Shown: positions 41,588-50,757, numbered from the stretch's first letter. The stretch: 64,000 nucleotides of DNA from an uncultured Candidatus Saccharibacteria bacterium (GCA_937990725.1 CALKQS010000015.1:50468-114467); one strand, 5' to 3'. The notes: generated from the sequence alone by a model not told the origin. Translations and numbers: made by a program.

Positions 41588-44050
41588 CTAGACAACGATA
41601 CTGACAAGCTTGCGCTTGACGTAGATAACCTTCTTGGGTGGCCCAGTGAGGTACTTTGCGACGCGGTCATCTGCCAGGGCTTGGGCAGTGATATTGGCTT
41701 CGCTGGCGTCTGGCGTGGTGGTGAGCTTGGCGCGGACTTTGCCATTGACTTGCACGACGATAGTCATCGTATCGCGGACGATCTTTGCTTCGTCCCACTC
41801 TGGCCAGGCTGCAAAATCGAGCTGGTCGCCATAGCCAAGCTGCTGCCATAGCTCAGCGGCCATGTGCGGCGCAAAGGGCTGCACCAACTGGATCAGCGTC
41901 TTGAGCGCTGGCTGCCATTGCTCAGTAAAGCCAGTTGTCTTGAGCTTGTAGAGGTCGTTGACGCACTCCATGAGCCCAGCAATGGCCGTGTTGAAGCTCA
42001 GGCGGTAGATATCGCTTGTGACCTTTTTCGTTGTAGCGTGGATGATCGACTCAAGCTGTGCGACGTCGACCTGCCCAGGCGCTCCACCCTGCTGCTGCCA
42101 ATCATCAAACTCTTGCACCAATGTCCAGAGGCGATTCAAGAAGCGATAGACGCCAGCAATTCCTCGGCTACTCCAGCTTGAGTTTTCATCGATCGGCCCA
42201 AGGAAGAGCTCAAAGGTACGCAGTGCATCTGCCCCATACCCCGCATCGATCACCTCCAGCGGGTCGACGACATTGCCAAGACTCTTGCTCATCTTGCGGC
42301 CATCCTCGGCTTGGATGAGGCCATGGTAGACGAGCTTCCGCACCGGTTCGGCAAAGCTTGTGAGACCAAGATCGCGGAAGACGTGCGTCCAGAAGCGCAC
42401 ATAGAGCAAGTGGGCCGTCGCGTGGTCACCACCAACATACATATCAAGCGGTACCCAGTGGTTAGCCAGCGCTGGATCCCAGGCCTGCATAGCATTGTGT
42501 GGATCGGTGTAGCGCAGAAGATACCAGCTACTGCAGGCATAGCCATCCATCGTGTCGGTTTCGCGCTGAGCTGGGCCGCCACAGGTCGGGCAGGTTGTCG
42601 CCACCCACTCTTCTTGGGCAGCAAGGACGGATTTGCCATCACCGCGCGGCTGGAAGTCTTGCACTGCTGGCAAAACTACCGGCAGATCTGCCGCTGGCAC
42701 AGGTACAGCGCCATGCTCGGGGCAGTGGATGATCGGGATGGGAGCGCCCCAGTAGCGTTGGCGGCTGATCAACCAGTCACGCATCTTGTAGGTTACCTTG
42801 GCGTGGCCACGGCCTTCCTGTTCGAGCCAGGCCACGATCTGCTCACGGGCATCCTCGCTGCGCATACCATCAAATGCACCAGAATTAACGAGCACGCCTT
42901 CACCATGGTAGCACTGGTCAGTGTCTGGGTCGTCGTCGGGCCGCTCAATGACGGTGACGATAGGCAGCTCGTATTTCTCGGCAAAGGCGGCATCGCGCTC
43001 ATCATGAGCCGGGACAGCCATCACTGCACCAGTGCCATAGCCACCAAGGACATAATCAGCCACCCAGATGGGTATTCGCTCGCCCATCGCTGGATTTATG
43101 GCATAACTTCCAGTAAAGACCCCTGTCTTATCCTTCGTGTCATTAGTGCGCTCAATCTCCGATTTCTTGACTGCCTCGGCAATATAGGCCAAGACTGTCT
43201 CTTGGGCATCACCGCGCGCGAGATGCTGCGCGAGAGGATGTTCGGGTGCCAGCACCAAGAAGGTCGCACCAAAGAGCGTATCGGGGCGCGTCGAAAAGAC
43301 GGTAATATTGGCGGCATCACTTTCCGTAGCTGCCACGGGCTTATCAAGGGCGAAGCGAATCTCTGCTCCCTCACTGCGGCCAATCCAGTTGGTCTGAGCT
43401 TGCTTAATCTTGTCTGGCCAGTCGAGCGCAGGGATGTCGGCCAGGAGCTGGTCGGCGTACTCAGTGATCTTGAAGAACCATTGCTTCATTGGCTTCTTCA
43501 CCACCACCTCTTCACAGCGCCAGCACCGGCCATTGATCACCTGCTCATTTGCCAGCACGGTCTTATCCTTGGGGCACCACCACTGGAGTGAGTCCTTTTG
43601 GTATGCCAAGCCCTGCTCAAAGAGCTGCGTAAAGATCCACTGCGTCCAGCGATAATACTCTGGATCGCTCGTGTTGATCTCGCGACTCCAATCGATACTC
43701 GCACCAACGCGGCGAAGCTGAGTAGTAAAGTTAGCAATATTGGTCGCGGTCGTCTCTTGTGGCGTTTTGCCCGTCTTGATAGCGTAATTCTCCGCAGGGA
43801 GGCCAAAGCTATCCCAGCCCATCGGGTAGAGCACTTCGTGACCAAGGCTACGGCGGAAGCGCGCCACTGCATCGACAATGGAGTGCTCCATAAAGTGCCC
43901 TGCGTGCATCCCTGCTCCACTTGGGTACGGGAACATGCCGGTCACATAATACTTTGGTTTGGGAGAGGCGTCATCCGCCCGATAGCGCTGGTCGTCTGCC
44001 CAGTGCTGTTGCCATTTTGGCTCGATTTCTGCAGGATTGTATCGTTTCAT
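41588..44050 (-). CDS. leuS: leucyl-tRNA synthetase
   Basis: A class I synthetase, 820 residues. The HIGH-like motif is YPSGAGMHAGH, the KMSKS loop is DGRKMSKSLGN, and the CP1 editing domain lies between them (GTGAVMAVPAHDERD). A Cys pair near CPTCGG may bind zinc. The start at 44050 is preferred because TAGAAT ends 9 bases upstream; an ATG 9 bases earlier (44059) is possible. It is preceded by its own short promoter. Confidence 0.96.
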   Translation of the reverse strand: MKRYNPAEIEPKWQQHWADDQRYRADDASPKPKYYVTGMFPYPSGAGMHAGHFMEHSIVDAVARFRRSLGHEVLYPMGWDSFGLPAENYAIKTGKTPQETTATNIANFTTQLRRVGASIDWSREINTSDPEYYRWTQWIFTQLFEQGLAYQKDSLQWWCPKDKTVLANEQVINGRCWRCEEVVVKKPMKQWFFKITEYADQLLADIPALDWPDKIKQAQTNWIGRSEGAEIRFALDKPVAATESDAANITVFSTRPDTLFGATFLVLAPEHPLAQHLARGDAQETVLAYIAEAVKKSEIERTNDTKDKTGVFTGSYAINPAMGERIPIWVADYVLGGYGTGAVMAVPAHDERDAAFAEKYELPIVTVIERPDDDPDTDQCYHGEGVLVNSGAFDGMRSEDAREQIVAWLEQEGRGHAKVTYKMRDWLISRQRYWGAPIPIIHCPEHGAVPVPAADLPVVLPAVQDFQPRGDGKSVLAAQEEWVATTCPTCGGPAQRETDTMDGYACSSWYLLRYTDPHNAMQAWDPALANHWVPLDMYVGGDHATAHLLYVRFWTHVFRDLGLTSFAEPVRKLVYHGLIQAEDGRKMSKSLGNVVDPLEVIDAGYGADALRTFELFLGPIDENSSWSSRGIAGVYRFLNRLWTLVQEFDDWQQQGGAPGQVDVAQLESIIHATTKKVTSDIYRLSFNTAIAGLMECVNDLYKLKTTGFTEQWQPALKTLIQLVQPFAPHMAAELWQQLGYGDQLDFAAWPEWDEAKIVRDTMTIVVQVNGKVRAKLTTTPDASEANITAQALADDRVAKYLTGPPKKVIYVKRKLVSIVV

Positions 44051-44059
44051 GTCTTTCAT

Positions 44060-44065
44060 ATTCTA
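44060..44065 (-). promoter_or_regulatory. -10 box of leuS, leaderless type
   Basis: TAGAAT on the minus strand, 9 bases before the ATG at 44050. Confidence 0.4.
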
Positions 44066-44090
44066 CCATAGTGGGCGAGGGCAAAGACAA

Positions 44091-44116
44091 CCCCGCTTCT
44101 TTTCTCGAAAGCGGGG
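44091..44116 (-). terminator. terminator of the 464-residue membrane protein gene
   Basis: CCCCGCTT pairs with AAGCGGGG (8 base pairs, 10-base loop), followed by a T-rich stretch on the minus strand. Confidence 0.75.
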
Positions 44117-44140
44117 CTGGATTTGTGTGCGGCGTTTTGC

Positions 44141-45535
44141 CTACGCTTCACCAGTAGCTGTTGATGACGTATCGCTGTCGTTATCTTTACTGGTGCTACT
44201 ACCTCGCATGAGCTCACTATACGGAATACTGTCACTTGGCTTACGTAAATCAACCTTCGTGTCATTAACGTTGATCGTCACTGGCTGCTGAGACGACTGG
44301 CTAGTTGGCTTCATGACAATGCGCTTCACATCGTGCGAGAATGGCGACACCCAGAGCTCAAGATCCGTCTGGCTCAAGTCTGGCCCTGAGATAGCAGAAC
44401 GCCGCTCGGTCTTGATGGTCTGGCCGTTTTGGCGTGTTGTTACACGAGTTGATGTCGCATCACTGCAGCGGCGGAGCAGCTCCCCAACACGGGTGTTGCC
44501 AAGGTCGCGGCTCAGCGAACGAGCTTCGTGGCTCGACGGGCTCGCTACCGTCACCTTGTAGCCCACTGCACCGTTATCGAGCGCTGGCTTATTCATCTTC
44601 TCTACTGTAAAGACATCGCCATGCTTGCGAAGTACTGCAGCGATCTCATTGCGCGCCTTAGTGTCGTACATAGCGTTAATTGCGTCCGTACATTGCTGAG
44701 TCGTCGTACGATTTGGGCTCATTTTGCGCATATCATCTTGCGTCATCTTGACCCATTTGCCATCGATTTTTTCGATAATAGGCAGTGCTTGCTTGGTATA
44801 CTGCTCGCGCATCTTACTCCGCGCAGTATCTTTCTCCTCATCGGTCATGCTAGAAGTACTATAGCGCTTCATTGCCTGGTCGATCATGGCATCAACATAC
44901 TTTTCGTATATTTTTTTGATACCATTGACGCGGAAATAGGTTGCCTCGCGATCCATGTAGATATCAGCCTTGACGGTCATCTCACCAACCTGAGGGATGT
45001 CCATCGTTACCTCACCATTACCGCCTGCGGCTTGGTTGGTGTGCTGCAGATTTACTCTGTAGGTGACCTTTGATGGGCCCGAAGTGCTGGTGCTGCTTGG
45101 TGTAATATCACCGCCCATGCTATATGACGCGTGCCGTGCGCTCACCAGATTTGCCACGCCATCCGTCACCACCTTGTGTGGGTTCTGATACCAGAAGAAG
45201 TACAATAGCACACCAGCAATAAGCGTGAGCAAAGCGATACCGCCACCGACAAGGCCAAGAATCAGCCCAAGCCGAGACTTCTTGGCTGGCTGAGCACGCA
45301 AAGCTCCTGGAGTCATGTGTGGTTGATATTGAGGCTGGGGCTGAGCTGGCTGCATGGCCGGAGCAGCTGGCTGCTCTGGTGCAGGCTGGCTAGCAGGCTC
45401 AGCTGCTGGGGCTGGCTGTGCAGCTGGGGTTGCTGGCTCGTTAGCCTCAGCCGGGGTTTGCACTGGCTCATTTTTTGGCGACGTCTTGCGCGTTGTGCTG
45501 CGCTTGGTTGCCTTTGGTTTTTTCTCTGTTGGCAT
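44141..45535 (-). CDS. membrane-anchored protein with Pro/Ala-rich cytoplasmic tail
   Basis: 464 residues. The N-terminus is basic (KKPKATKRSTTRKTS), then about 60 residues rich in Pro, Ala and Gln, then one membrane helix (about 88-112), then a large outside domain with two Cys likely to pair. The domain is rich in Ser and Thr and ends in a disordered tail. No known domain is recognised; the layout resembles lipoprotein-like surface proteins. GCGGAG precedes the ATG. Confidence 0.7.
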   Translation of the reverse strand: MPTEKKPKATKRSTTRKTSPKNEPVQTPAEANEPATPAAQPAPAAEPASQPAPEQPAAPAMQPAQPQPQYQPHMTPGALRAQPAKKSRLGLILGLVGGGIALLTLIAGVLLYFFWYQNPHKVVTDGVANLVSARHASYSMGGDITPSSTSTSGPSKVTYRVNLQHTNQAAGGNGEVTMDIPQVGEMTVKADIYMDREATYFRVNGIKKIYEKYVDAMIDQAMKRYSTSSMTDEEKDTARSKMREQYTKQALPIIEKIDGKWVKMTQDDMRKMSPNRTTTQQCTDAINAMYDTKARNEIAAVLRKHGDVFTVEKMNKPALDNGAVGYKVTVASPSSHEARSLSRDLGNTRVGELLRRCSDATSTRVTTRQNGQTIKTERRSAISGPDLSQTDLELWVSPFSHDVKRIVMKPTSQSSQQPVTINVNDTKVDLRKPSDSIPYSELMRGSSTSKDNDSDTSSTATGEA

Positions 45536-45600
45536 AGATAGTTCTCCGCTTAATGCACTAGTCTCACACGTACGAATATACCATAAATCGCGTATTAACG

Positions 45601-46911
45601 CTACTGGCTTGGCCCGTCAAAGAAGTTCTCGTACTCCGAAAAATACGGCGCTTTGATGGCCTGCCAAGCGAGTGATTGACGCACCAGCTCCGTATCTTCG
45701 CTCAAGACACAGAGGATCTTAACGGCTTCCTCAAGGAATATCCCACCTTGCGATCCCTTGGCAAGAATCACTGCCCCAGGCCGTGCCACCGAACGGACGA
45801 ACTGCCCTGCCTCGATCGCATTGCGGCATACCTTCACCTGGCAGCCACGCCGACGGGCAGCGGGCGCAAGATATTTCTCTGTCTCACCACCAACCGTCAC
45901 CACCCAATCAAGCAAATGCGAGTCGCACGCCATGCCCAGCTTCTCGTGCTCGGCCTGGCTCGAGGCACCGAGCTCATTCATGTCACCAAGGATAGCGATC
46001 CGCTGCGGTGCCTGCGCAAAGCTATAGAGCGTCTGCAAGGCAGCCAGCGCAGCGGCCGGGCTGGAGTTGTATGTGTCGTCGATAATCGTTGTATCACCAA
46101 GACCCAGCAGCGGGTTCATCCGCCCAGGGACAGGCTTGATGAGCGCAAGGCCCTTCACTACTTCATCTGGTGTGCAGCCATAGAGCAGGGCTGCTGCGAC
46201 GGCACCAACGATCGGCCTCAGGCTGTGCTCGCCCACCACATTAATGGCCGCCGCAAATGGCTGAGCGATATTTGGTGGAGCAATAATCCCCCCGCGATAG
46301 CCTACCTCAGCATCAAAGTTCTGCTGTTCAAAGCGATACTCAGCAAGGCCAGTTGTGCCATACGTACTAAAGTGTGGAGTAGCGATCAGGTCAGCAAAGC
46401 GACCCTCAATATCATCACGGTTAATCAGCACTCGGCGTGCATACTGCGTCACGGAGAGCTCCTCTTGTGCGACTGCTTCAATTGAGCCAAAGAACTCCAT
46501 ATGCTCTGGTGTTACTGCCGTCACTAAGGCAAGGTCGGGCCGGAGGTAGCGGCCAAAGTCGGCAATCTCCCCTGGCCGATCAGTACCAAGCTCCTGGACA
46601 ATCACATCGACATCAGCTGGCTGAGCAACCCGCCGCCGAGCCGCTGCAAACACTTTAAGCCAAGCACCAATACTGTGCACCTTACTGGGGTATGTTACGC
46701 CGAGAATACCACACGGCGCCGAGAGATTGGTATTGTGGTTATTATCAAGCATGCGCACACGGTAGCGCTGCGATAGCAAGGTAGCCACCGCTCGCTTGGT
46801 GCTCGTCTTGCCCACGCTCCCCACCACGACGATCAACTTAACCTCTGGATGGGCTTGAAAATACCGGCTCACATACGTCTCGAGCCGCTTTTGGATAAAC
46901 TTTTTGAACAT
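45601..46911 (-). CDS. murF: Mur ligase-family protein, probably MurF
   Basis: An ATP-dependent ligase of the Mur group. P-loop GSVGKTSTK, then NNHNTNLSAPCGILG, TAVTPEHMEFFGS, the Mg-binding Glu in QELGTDRPGE, and the central domain with DDTYNSSPAA and LGDMNELG. These fit MurF, which adds D-Ala-D-Ala to the peptidoglycan precursor. The N-terminal substrate domain is much reduced, so the exact partner may differ. 436 residues. TAAAAT lies 6 bases before the ATG. Confidence 0.88.
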   Translation of the reverse strand: MFKKFIQKRLETYVSRYFQAHPEVKLIVVVGSVGKTSTKRAVATLLSQRYRVRMLDNNHNTNLSAPCGILGVTYPSKVHSIGAWLKVFAAARRRVAQPADVDVIVQELGTDRPGEIADFGRYLRPDLALVTAVTPEHMEFFGSIEAVAQEELSVTQYARRVLINRDDIEGRFADLIATPHFSTYGTTGLAEYRFEQQNFDAEVGYRGGIIAPPNIAQPFAAAINVVGEHSLRPIVGAVAAALLYGCTPDEVVKGLALIKPVPGRMNPLLGLGDTTIIDDTYNSSPAAALAALQTLYSFAQAPQRIAILGDMNELGASSQAEHEKLGMACDSHLLDWVVTVGGETEKYLAPAARRRGCQVKVCRNAIEAGQFVRSVARPGAVILAKGSQGGIFLEEAVKILCVLSEDTELVRQSLAWQAIKAPYFSEYENFFDGPSQ

Positions 46912-46917
46912 ATCCTT

Positions 46918-46923
46918 ATTTTA
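46918..46923 (-). promoter_or_regulatory. -10 box of murF, leaderless type
   Basis: TAAAAT on the minus strand, 6 bases before the ATG. The intervening AAGGAT could also be a poorly spaced ribosome-binding site. Confidence 0.4.
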
Positions 46924-46990
46924 TCAGAAACAAGCGGGAATGCTACCGGTTGATTCTCCCGCTCGTTTGTGCTTGAATAGAAGAAGCCGT

Positions 46991-47066
46991 GGGGATATAG
47001 CTCAGTTGATAGAGCGCAGCATTCGCATTGCTGAGGTCGAGGGTTTGAATCCCTCTATCTCCACCA
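46991..47066 (+). tRNA. tRNA-Ala (anticodon CGC)
   Basis: A 76-base cloverleaf. The acceptor is GGGGATA / TATCTCC with the G3-U70 pair that marks alanine tRNAs. The anticodon stem is CAGCA / TGCTG with loop TTCGCAT. CCA is encoded. Confidence 0.97.
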
Positions 47067-47155
47067 GGAGTTATTATAGCGACGAGCAATATTCCCGTCG
47101 CTATTTTTATAGTTCATAGCACAAGACAACCGTAAATAAAGCTAGTCAGCAGTTC

Positions 47156-47881
47156 CTACTGCCTCCACCACCGCCACTCCGGAGCCAAATTATCTTGTTG
47201 AAAACTATCGAATTCAAGATCCCGTAATTTCGGTAAGAGTGAGCGAAGGTGTTCTTCAAATGTCGACATTCTGTCGCGATATATCGAGATCTTGCTCATG
47301 AACTCTTTATCGTGGACGACACCGCATTTTATTGATCGTGTGAGAAACATGAGAATACTTTGCCCCTCATCGAAATAAGTCGCATAGTTGTCATTGTGCT
47401 CCCATTCGTAATCCTCATCAAACCAGTCGGCTGAGTACTTCGAGACATTGTCAGTTAGCTTTTTCAACCAATCATCAAACGTATAATCCATACGTTTGCA
47501 GATCTCATTTTGAGCAAATTGCGATTCAATCCTAGCCTCAAGTGTCACCGTGACGTTTTCTATAGCATCGCGGAGTGAGTCGTAGTCGAATACATTGGGG
47601 CTTCTGGGGACACGATTAGGTTTCACTTGCTCAAACGTTTCAATCGTCATCTCTGCATAAATGAGCGCTTCAAGATAATGAGGACCCGCTAAGCGATATT
47701 CTACTTTATGCTCTTCAGCCGATATGGCCGAATAGATGAAAGCATCGTTCAGTTCTGTTACACACCGATGGTATGCGTCGTCTGTCGCTATTTGCAGCGA
47801 CTGATCCACCAAACGATTCCACCATTGAGAGTCTGGTGTTACGTTTGGATCATTTTTCCATAGATCTGATAGTTTTGACAT
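47156..47881 (-). CDS. hypothetical protein between tRNA genes
   Basis: A 241-residue acidic protein with no signal or membrane segment and probably mostly helical. It is rich in Trp and Tyr near both ends (NPD and Trp-Trp near the start, EWRWWRQ at the end). I do not recognise the family. It lies between tRNA-Ala and the tRNA-Val/Ala pair, a typical place for acquired genes. AAAGGGC is 5-6 bases before the ATG. Confidence 0.7.
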   Translation of the reverse strand: MSKLSDLWKNDPNVTPDSQWWNRLVDQSLQIATDDAYHRCVTELNDAFIYSAISAEEHKVEYRLAGPHYLEALIYAEMTIETFEQVKPNRVPRSPNVFDYDSLRDAIENVTVTLEARIESQFAQNEICKRMDYTFDDWLKKLTDNVSKYSADWFDEDYEWEHNDNYATYFDEGQSILMFLTRSIKCGVVHDKEFMSKISIYRDRMSTFEEHLRSLLPKLRDLEFDSFQQDNLAPEWRWWRQ

Positions 47882-47997
47882 GATAGCCCTTTGCTTTATT
47901 ATTTTTAATAAAAAATAAGCGAGATATATCCTCGCTTACCTCAGGCCTTAACTAATGCTGATTACTGATCAACACCAGAAGGGGAATAATCTCAAAA

Positions 47998-48074
47998 TGG
48001 TGGATCTTGCAGGATTCGAACCTGCGACCTCACGAATGTGAATCGTGCGCTCTAGCCAACTGAGCTAAAGATCC
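47998..48074 (-). tRNA. tRNA-Val (anticodon CAC)
   Basis: A 77-base cloverleaf. Acceptor GGATCTT / AAGATCC, anticodon stem CACGA / TCGTG with loop TTCACAT, T-arm with GGTTCGAATCC, CCA encoded. It follows tRNA-Ala(GGC) after one base, so both come from one transcript. Confidence 0.97.
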
Positions 48075-48075
48075 A

Positions 48076-48152
48076 TGGTGGAGCATACCAGATTCGAACT
48101 GGTCACCTCTTCGCTGCCAGCGAAGCGCTCTAGCCAAATGAGCTAATGCCCC
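48076..48152 (-). tRNA. tRNA-Ala (anticodon GGC)
   Basis: A 77-base cloverleaf. Acceptor GGGGCAT / ATGCTCC with the G3-U70 pair of alanine tRNAs, anticodon stem CTTCG / CGAAG with loop CTGGCAG, CCA encoded. It is the first tRNA of the pair with tRNA-Val. Confidence 0.97.
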
Positions 48153-48230
48153 GTCTGGTATAGACTATAGCAAAAAATCACCTCTTTGACTAGAGGTGAT
48201 TTACCGGTAGCTGCTACGCGCCCACCCTGG

Positions 48231-48265
48231 GGCACAATGTTTGTTTTGGCACGATGTTTGTGTTT
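48231..48265 (+). repeat. tandem repeat of 17-18 bases, two copies
   Basis: GGCACAATGTTTGTTTT (48231-48247) followed directly by GGCACGATGTTTGTGTTT (48248-48265). Only two imperfect copies, so it is not a CRISPR. It could be a binding site for a regulator or a slippage product. Confidence 0.6.
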
Positions 48266-48493
48266 GGACGCAACGGTACCCCTTTTTGCGTACCAGCTTG
48301 TCTTTATTATGCACCACCGCTTTGCAAAACACAAGCAGTTCGCCGATTAATTATCATACTTTTATGGTTCAGGCACTCTATGGCTCTTATACTTCATCTG
48401 GAGAAATGTCCAGTTAATACAAGCATCCAAGCAAGGTGCTCGTATAAGTATCTTAATATAAGATCTCCCCTATTGTTATTTACAAAAGCAAAA

Positions 48494-48512
48494 CACCACC
48501 GTCTTGGTGGTG
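48494..48512 (-). terminator. terminator after tRNA-Leu
   Basis: CACCACC pairs with GGTGGTG (5-base loop), followed by TTTTGCTTTT on the minus strand. Confidence 0.75.
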
Positions 48513-48537
48513 CTGATGTGTCGCGAGGCATCATATC

Positions 48538-48625
48538 TGGTGCGGACGAGAAGACTTGAACTTCCACGAGCGCAATGCTCACCAGCCCCTCAAGCTGACG
48601 CGTCTACCAATTCCGCCACGTCCGC
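48538..48625 (-). tRNA. tRNA-Leu (anticodon GAG)
   Basis: An 88-base tRNA with a long variable arm. Acceptor GCGGACG / CGTCCGC, D-arm GTGGCGGAATTGGTAGAC, anticodon loop TTGAGGG, CCA encoded. It starts 33 bases after the end of the binding-protein gene and may be co-transcribed with it. Confidence 0.95.
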
Positions 48626-48657
48626 ATATCTCGCGACACTGTTGATTATACCGCATG

Positions 48658-50520
48658 TTAGGGGGTTTTGTAAACATCTCGCGTTGTCACTGTCCAACGG
48701 AGGACGTCTGCGTAGCGATCTGCACCGGAGACGAGTGTATCGCCCTGCTGAATAGCCTGTACGCCGGGGCCTGTCGCATACACACTAGCCGACCGATAGA
48801 GACCAATCGCCGGCACATCGCTATACCACTGTTCGGCAAACGCTTTGTACTTGGCAGCACGCAGCTTGGGCTCGAGACGCGTCCGGGCACTGGCCAGCGC
48901 GGCATCTGCGGTGCGGCTCGTGTAATTGACAAAGTTATACCCCTGGTAGCCAGTCTGAGAGGAGTGCCAATAAGCGTAGACATCGGGGTCGGCACCAATT
49001 GCCAGCTCATAGAGCAAAACATCGTAGCTTCGCCCCTGCAACGTCCCTTGGACAAAGGTGGATGACGTTGCCGAGCGGTCGATCACTTGCTGCATCACCG
49101 CGACACCAAGCTGCTGCCACTGCTCCATTACCTTGGCGAGGACTGCTTCGTACTCCGCACCCTTCGTGGTAGTAATCATAATTTCCAGCTTTTGGCCATC
49201 TTTACTGCGGACTTTGCTGCCATCGGCGAGCTTCCAACCTGCTTCATCCAGCATTGCAGCAGCCTTTGTTTTGTCATGCTTATCTGCAGATGGTGTATTG
49301 ATACCGCCAAGCTGACTGGGGATAAATGGCCCATCGAGGCGCTGCACCCCCTCACCCAGCGAGGTGCGAATCGCAGCGGTGTTGGTGCCTAATTGGAGGG
49401 CTTTGCGAACCGCGCGATCTTTGAGGATGGGGTTGGTATTGTTCATGAGCAAATACACCCCGCGGTCGGTTGGTACAGTGGTTGTAGTGTATTGGTTGCG
49501 TGGGATATCTTTGCGCATCACAACGGAGAGGTCGGTTGCGCCACTCAGCTCACCAGCTTGCAAAGCCGAGACGATATCTTGCTGCGTGCTATACGCTTGG
49601 AGTTCGAAGCGATCAAGCTTGGGTCGGCCACCAAAGTAGCCATCGAAGGCAACAACATGTACCGTCTTTGGCCGGCGAGCATTGTTAGTCGATTGCAAAA
49701 TCTGGAACTTAAATGGCCCACTACCAACTGGCGAATGATTAAACGGTGCCTGGCGCATTGAGCTTGGCGTTGCCGAGCCTAGCATATGCTCGGGCAAAAT
49801 CGGGAAGGTCAACGCATGTGGGAAGGCGGCATATGTGGCAGGTAGCACAAACTGCACAGTGGTATCGTTGACTGCCTTGGCCTGGACGTCGACCCAGTTG
49901 ACGCGCAAGGGCGAGCGCACCGCCGGGTTCTTGATGAGGTTGATCGTGAAGACAACATCCTTGGCGGTAAGCTTGTGCCCATCGTGCCAGCGGACATCAT
50001 CACGCAATTGAGCAGTGTAGGTTTTGCTCGCTTCGTTATAGGCAAGATTGGTTGCAACATCTGTGTGGAGCGAACCCTTGGCGTCATAACGATAGAGCGA
50101 GGAAAACATGAGTTGGCTGGCCGAAAGCTCGGCACTGCTGGTTGCAAAGAGTGGATTAAGCGTCTCAATCGGGCCAAGCGCCCCCTCGATATACGTCCCG
50201 CCAGTCCCGCCAGTTGCTGTCGTCGCGTCACGGCGGATAAATATCTGAGCAATAATACCAAGCAAAATCACTGCAATGAGGACAAGCCACAACACAACCC
50301 GCCGCCGGGCTCGACGCAAACTCTCGAAGCGGCTCCCTAAGAACTTGCCAACGTGGCGCGTCGCGCTATCTTCGAGCTGCTTGAGGTCACGGCGTGGCTT
50401 CTTGCGGCGAGATGGCACCGATTTCGCTGCTTTAGCTGCCCGCAGCGATTCATCCTCCTGAGGCACAACTGCCGACGAGGTCTCACGGCGCTGGAGGTGC
50501 TTCTCCTGCCGATTCGCCAT
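48658..50520 (-). CDS. oligopeptide-type substrate-binding protein, membrane-anchored
   Basis: 620 residues. A basic cytoplasmic N-terminus of about 75 residues (SRRKKPRRDLKQL) precedes one membrane helix, then a DppA/OppA-like binding domain (GALGPIETLNPLF, RDDVRWHDGHKLTAKDVVF, YLLMNNTNPILKDRAVRKAL). It probably captures peptides or similar solutes. No ABC permease or ATPase is next to it, so its partners must be elsewhere. It follows secG after 3 bases. Confidence 0.9.
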   Translation of the reverse strand: MANRQEKHLQRRETSSAVVPQEDESLRAAKAAKSVPSRRKKPRRDLKQLEDSATRHVGKFLGSRFESLRRARRRVVLWLVLIAVILLGIIAQIFIRRDATTATGGTGGTYIEGALGPIETLNPLFATSSAELSASQLMFSSLYRYDAKGSLHTDVATNLAYNEASKTYTAQLRDDVRWHDGHKLTAKDVVFTINLIKNPAVRSPLRVNWVDVQAKAVNDTTVQFVLPATYAAFPHALTFPILPEHMLGSATPSSMRQAPFNHSPVGSGPFKFQILQSTNNARRPKTVHVVAFDGYFGGRPKLDRFELQAYSTQQDIVSALQAGELSGATDLSVVMRKDIPRNQYTTTTVPTDRGVYLLMNNTNPILKDRAVRKALQLGTNTAAIRTSLGEGVQRLDGPFIPSQLGGINTPSADKHDKTKAAAMLDEAGWKLADGSKVRSKDGQKLEIMITTTKGAEYEAVLAKVMEQWQQLGVAVMQQVIDRSATSSTFVQGTLQGRSYDVLLYELAIGADPDVYAYWHSSQTGYQGYNFVNYTSRTADAALASARTRLEPKLRAAKYKAFAEQWYSDVPAIGLYRSASVYATGPGVQAIQQGDTLVSGADRYADVLRWTVTTRDVYKTP

Positions 50521-50523
50521 GCT

Positions 50524-50757
50524 CTACCCCACAGACGGCAACAAGAGTGCCGCCAAAATAGACCCAACAAAAGTAACCGCCAAGAAGATCGTCGCCTCAA
50601 AGAGGTTCTTGTCGAGGCCGCGCCGCGTGGTATAGAGCTCACCCGAGGCGCCAAAACCTGCACCAAGCGTCGCCCCGCGCTGCTGGAGCAAAATAGCCAG
50701 GATCATCAAGATGGCCGAGCCAATCATTATTGTTTGTAGAATACTATCAAGATTCAT
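50524..50757 (-). CDS. secG: preprotein translocase subunit SecG
   Basis: A 77-residue subunit of the SecYEG channel with two membrane helices. ILLQQRGATLGAGFG and the ELYTTRRGLDKNLFEATI link are typical. The ATG at 50757 follows GGAGGA, and the start overlaps the end of the holin-like gene by 11 bases. It is transcribed with the holin-like and binding-protein genes. Confidence 0.92.
   Translation of the reverse strand: MNLDSILQTIMIGSAILMILAILLQQRGATLGAGFGASGELYTTRRGLDKNLFEATIFLAVTFVGSILAALLLPSVG

Larger units (their letters stand above)
48153..48537. other. intergenic stretch between tRNA genes
   Basis: 385 bases. It holds the hairpin at 48175-48202 (AAATCACCTCT / AGAGGTGATTT), a tandem 17-base repeat at 48231-48265 (GGCACAATGTTTGTTTT and GGCACGATGTTTGTGTTT), and the tRNA-Leu terminator (48494-48512). 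A short minus-strand frame here overlaps the tRNA-Ala start and is not credible. Confidence 0.5.

Noticed and set aside
42311..43591. Long plus-strand reading frame of 426 codons opposite leuS
   Set aside because: It lies wholly under leuS, whose HIGH and KMSKS motifs are intact. The translation has no recognisable domain and reads as a shadow frame.
48231..48265. Possible CRISPR from the 17-18-base tandem repeat
   Set aside because: Only two imperfect copies, no spacers, and no cas genes in the window.
48143..48334. Short minus-strand frame upstream of tRNA-Ala(GGC), partly protein-like
   Set aside because: It runs into the first bases of the tRNA gene and through a perfect hairpin, with no ribosome-binding site.
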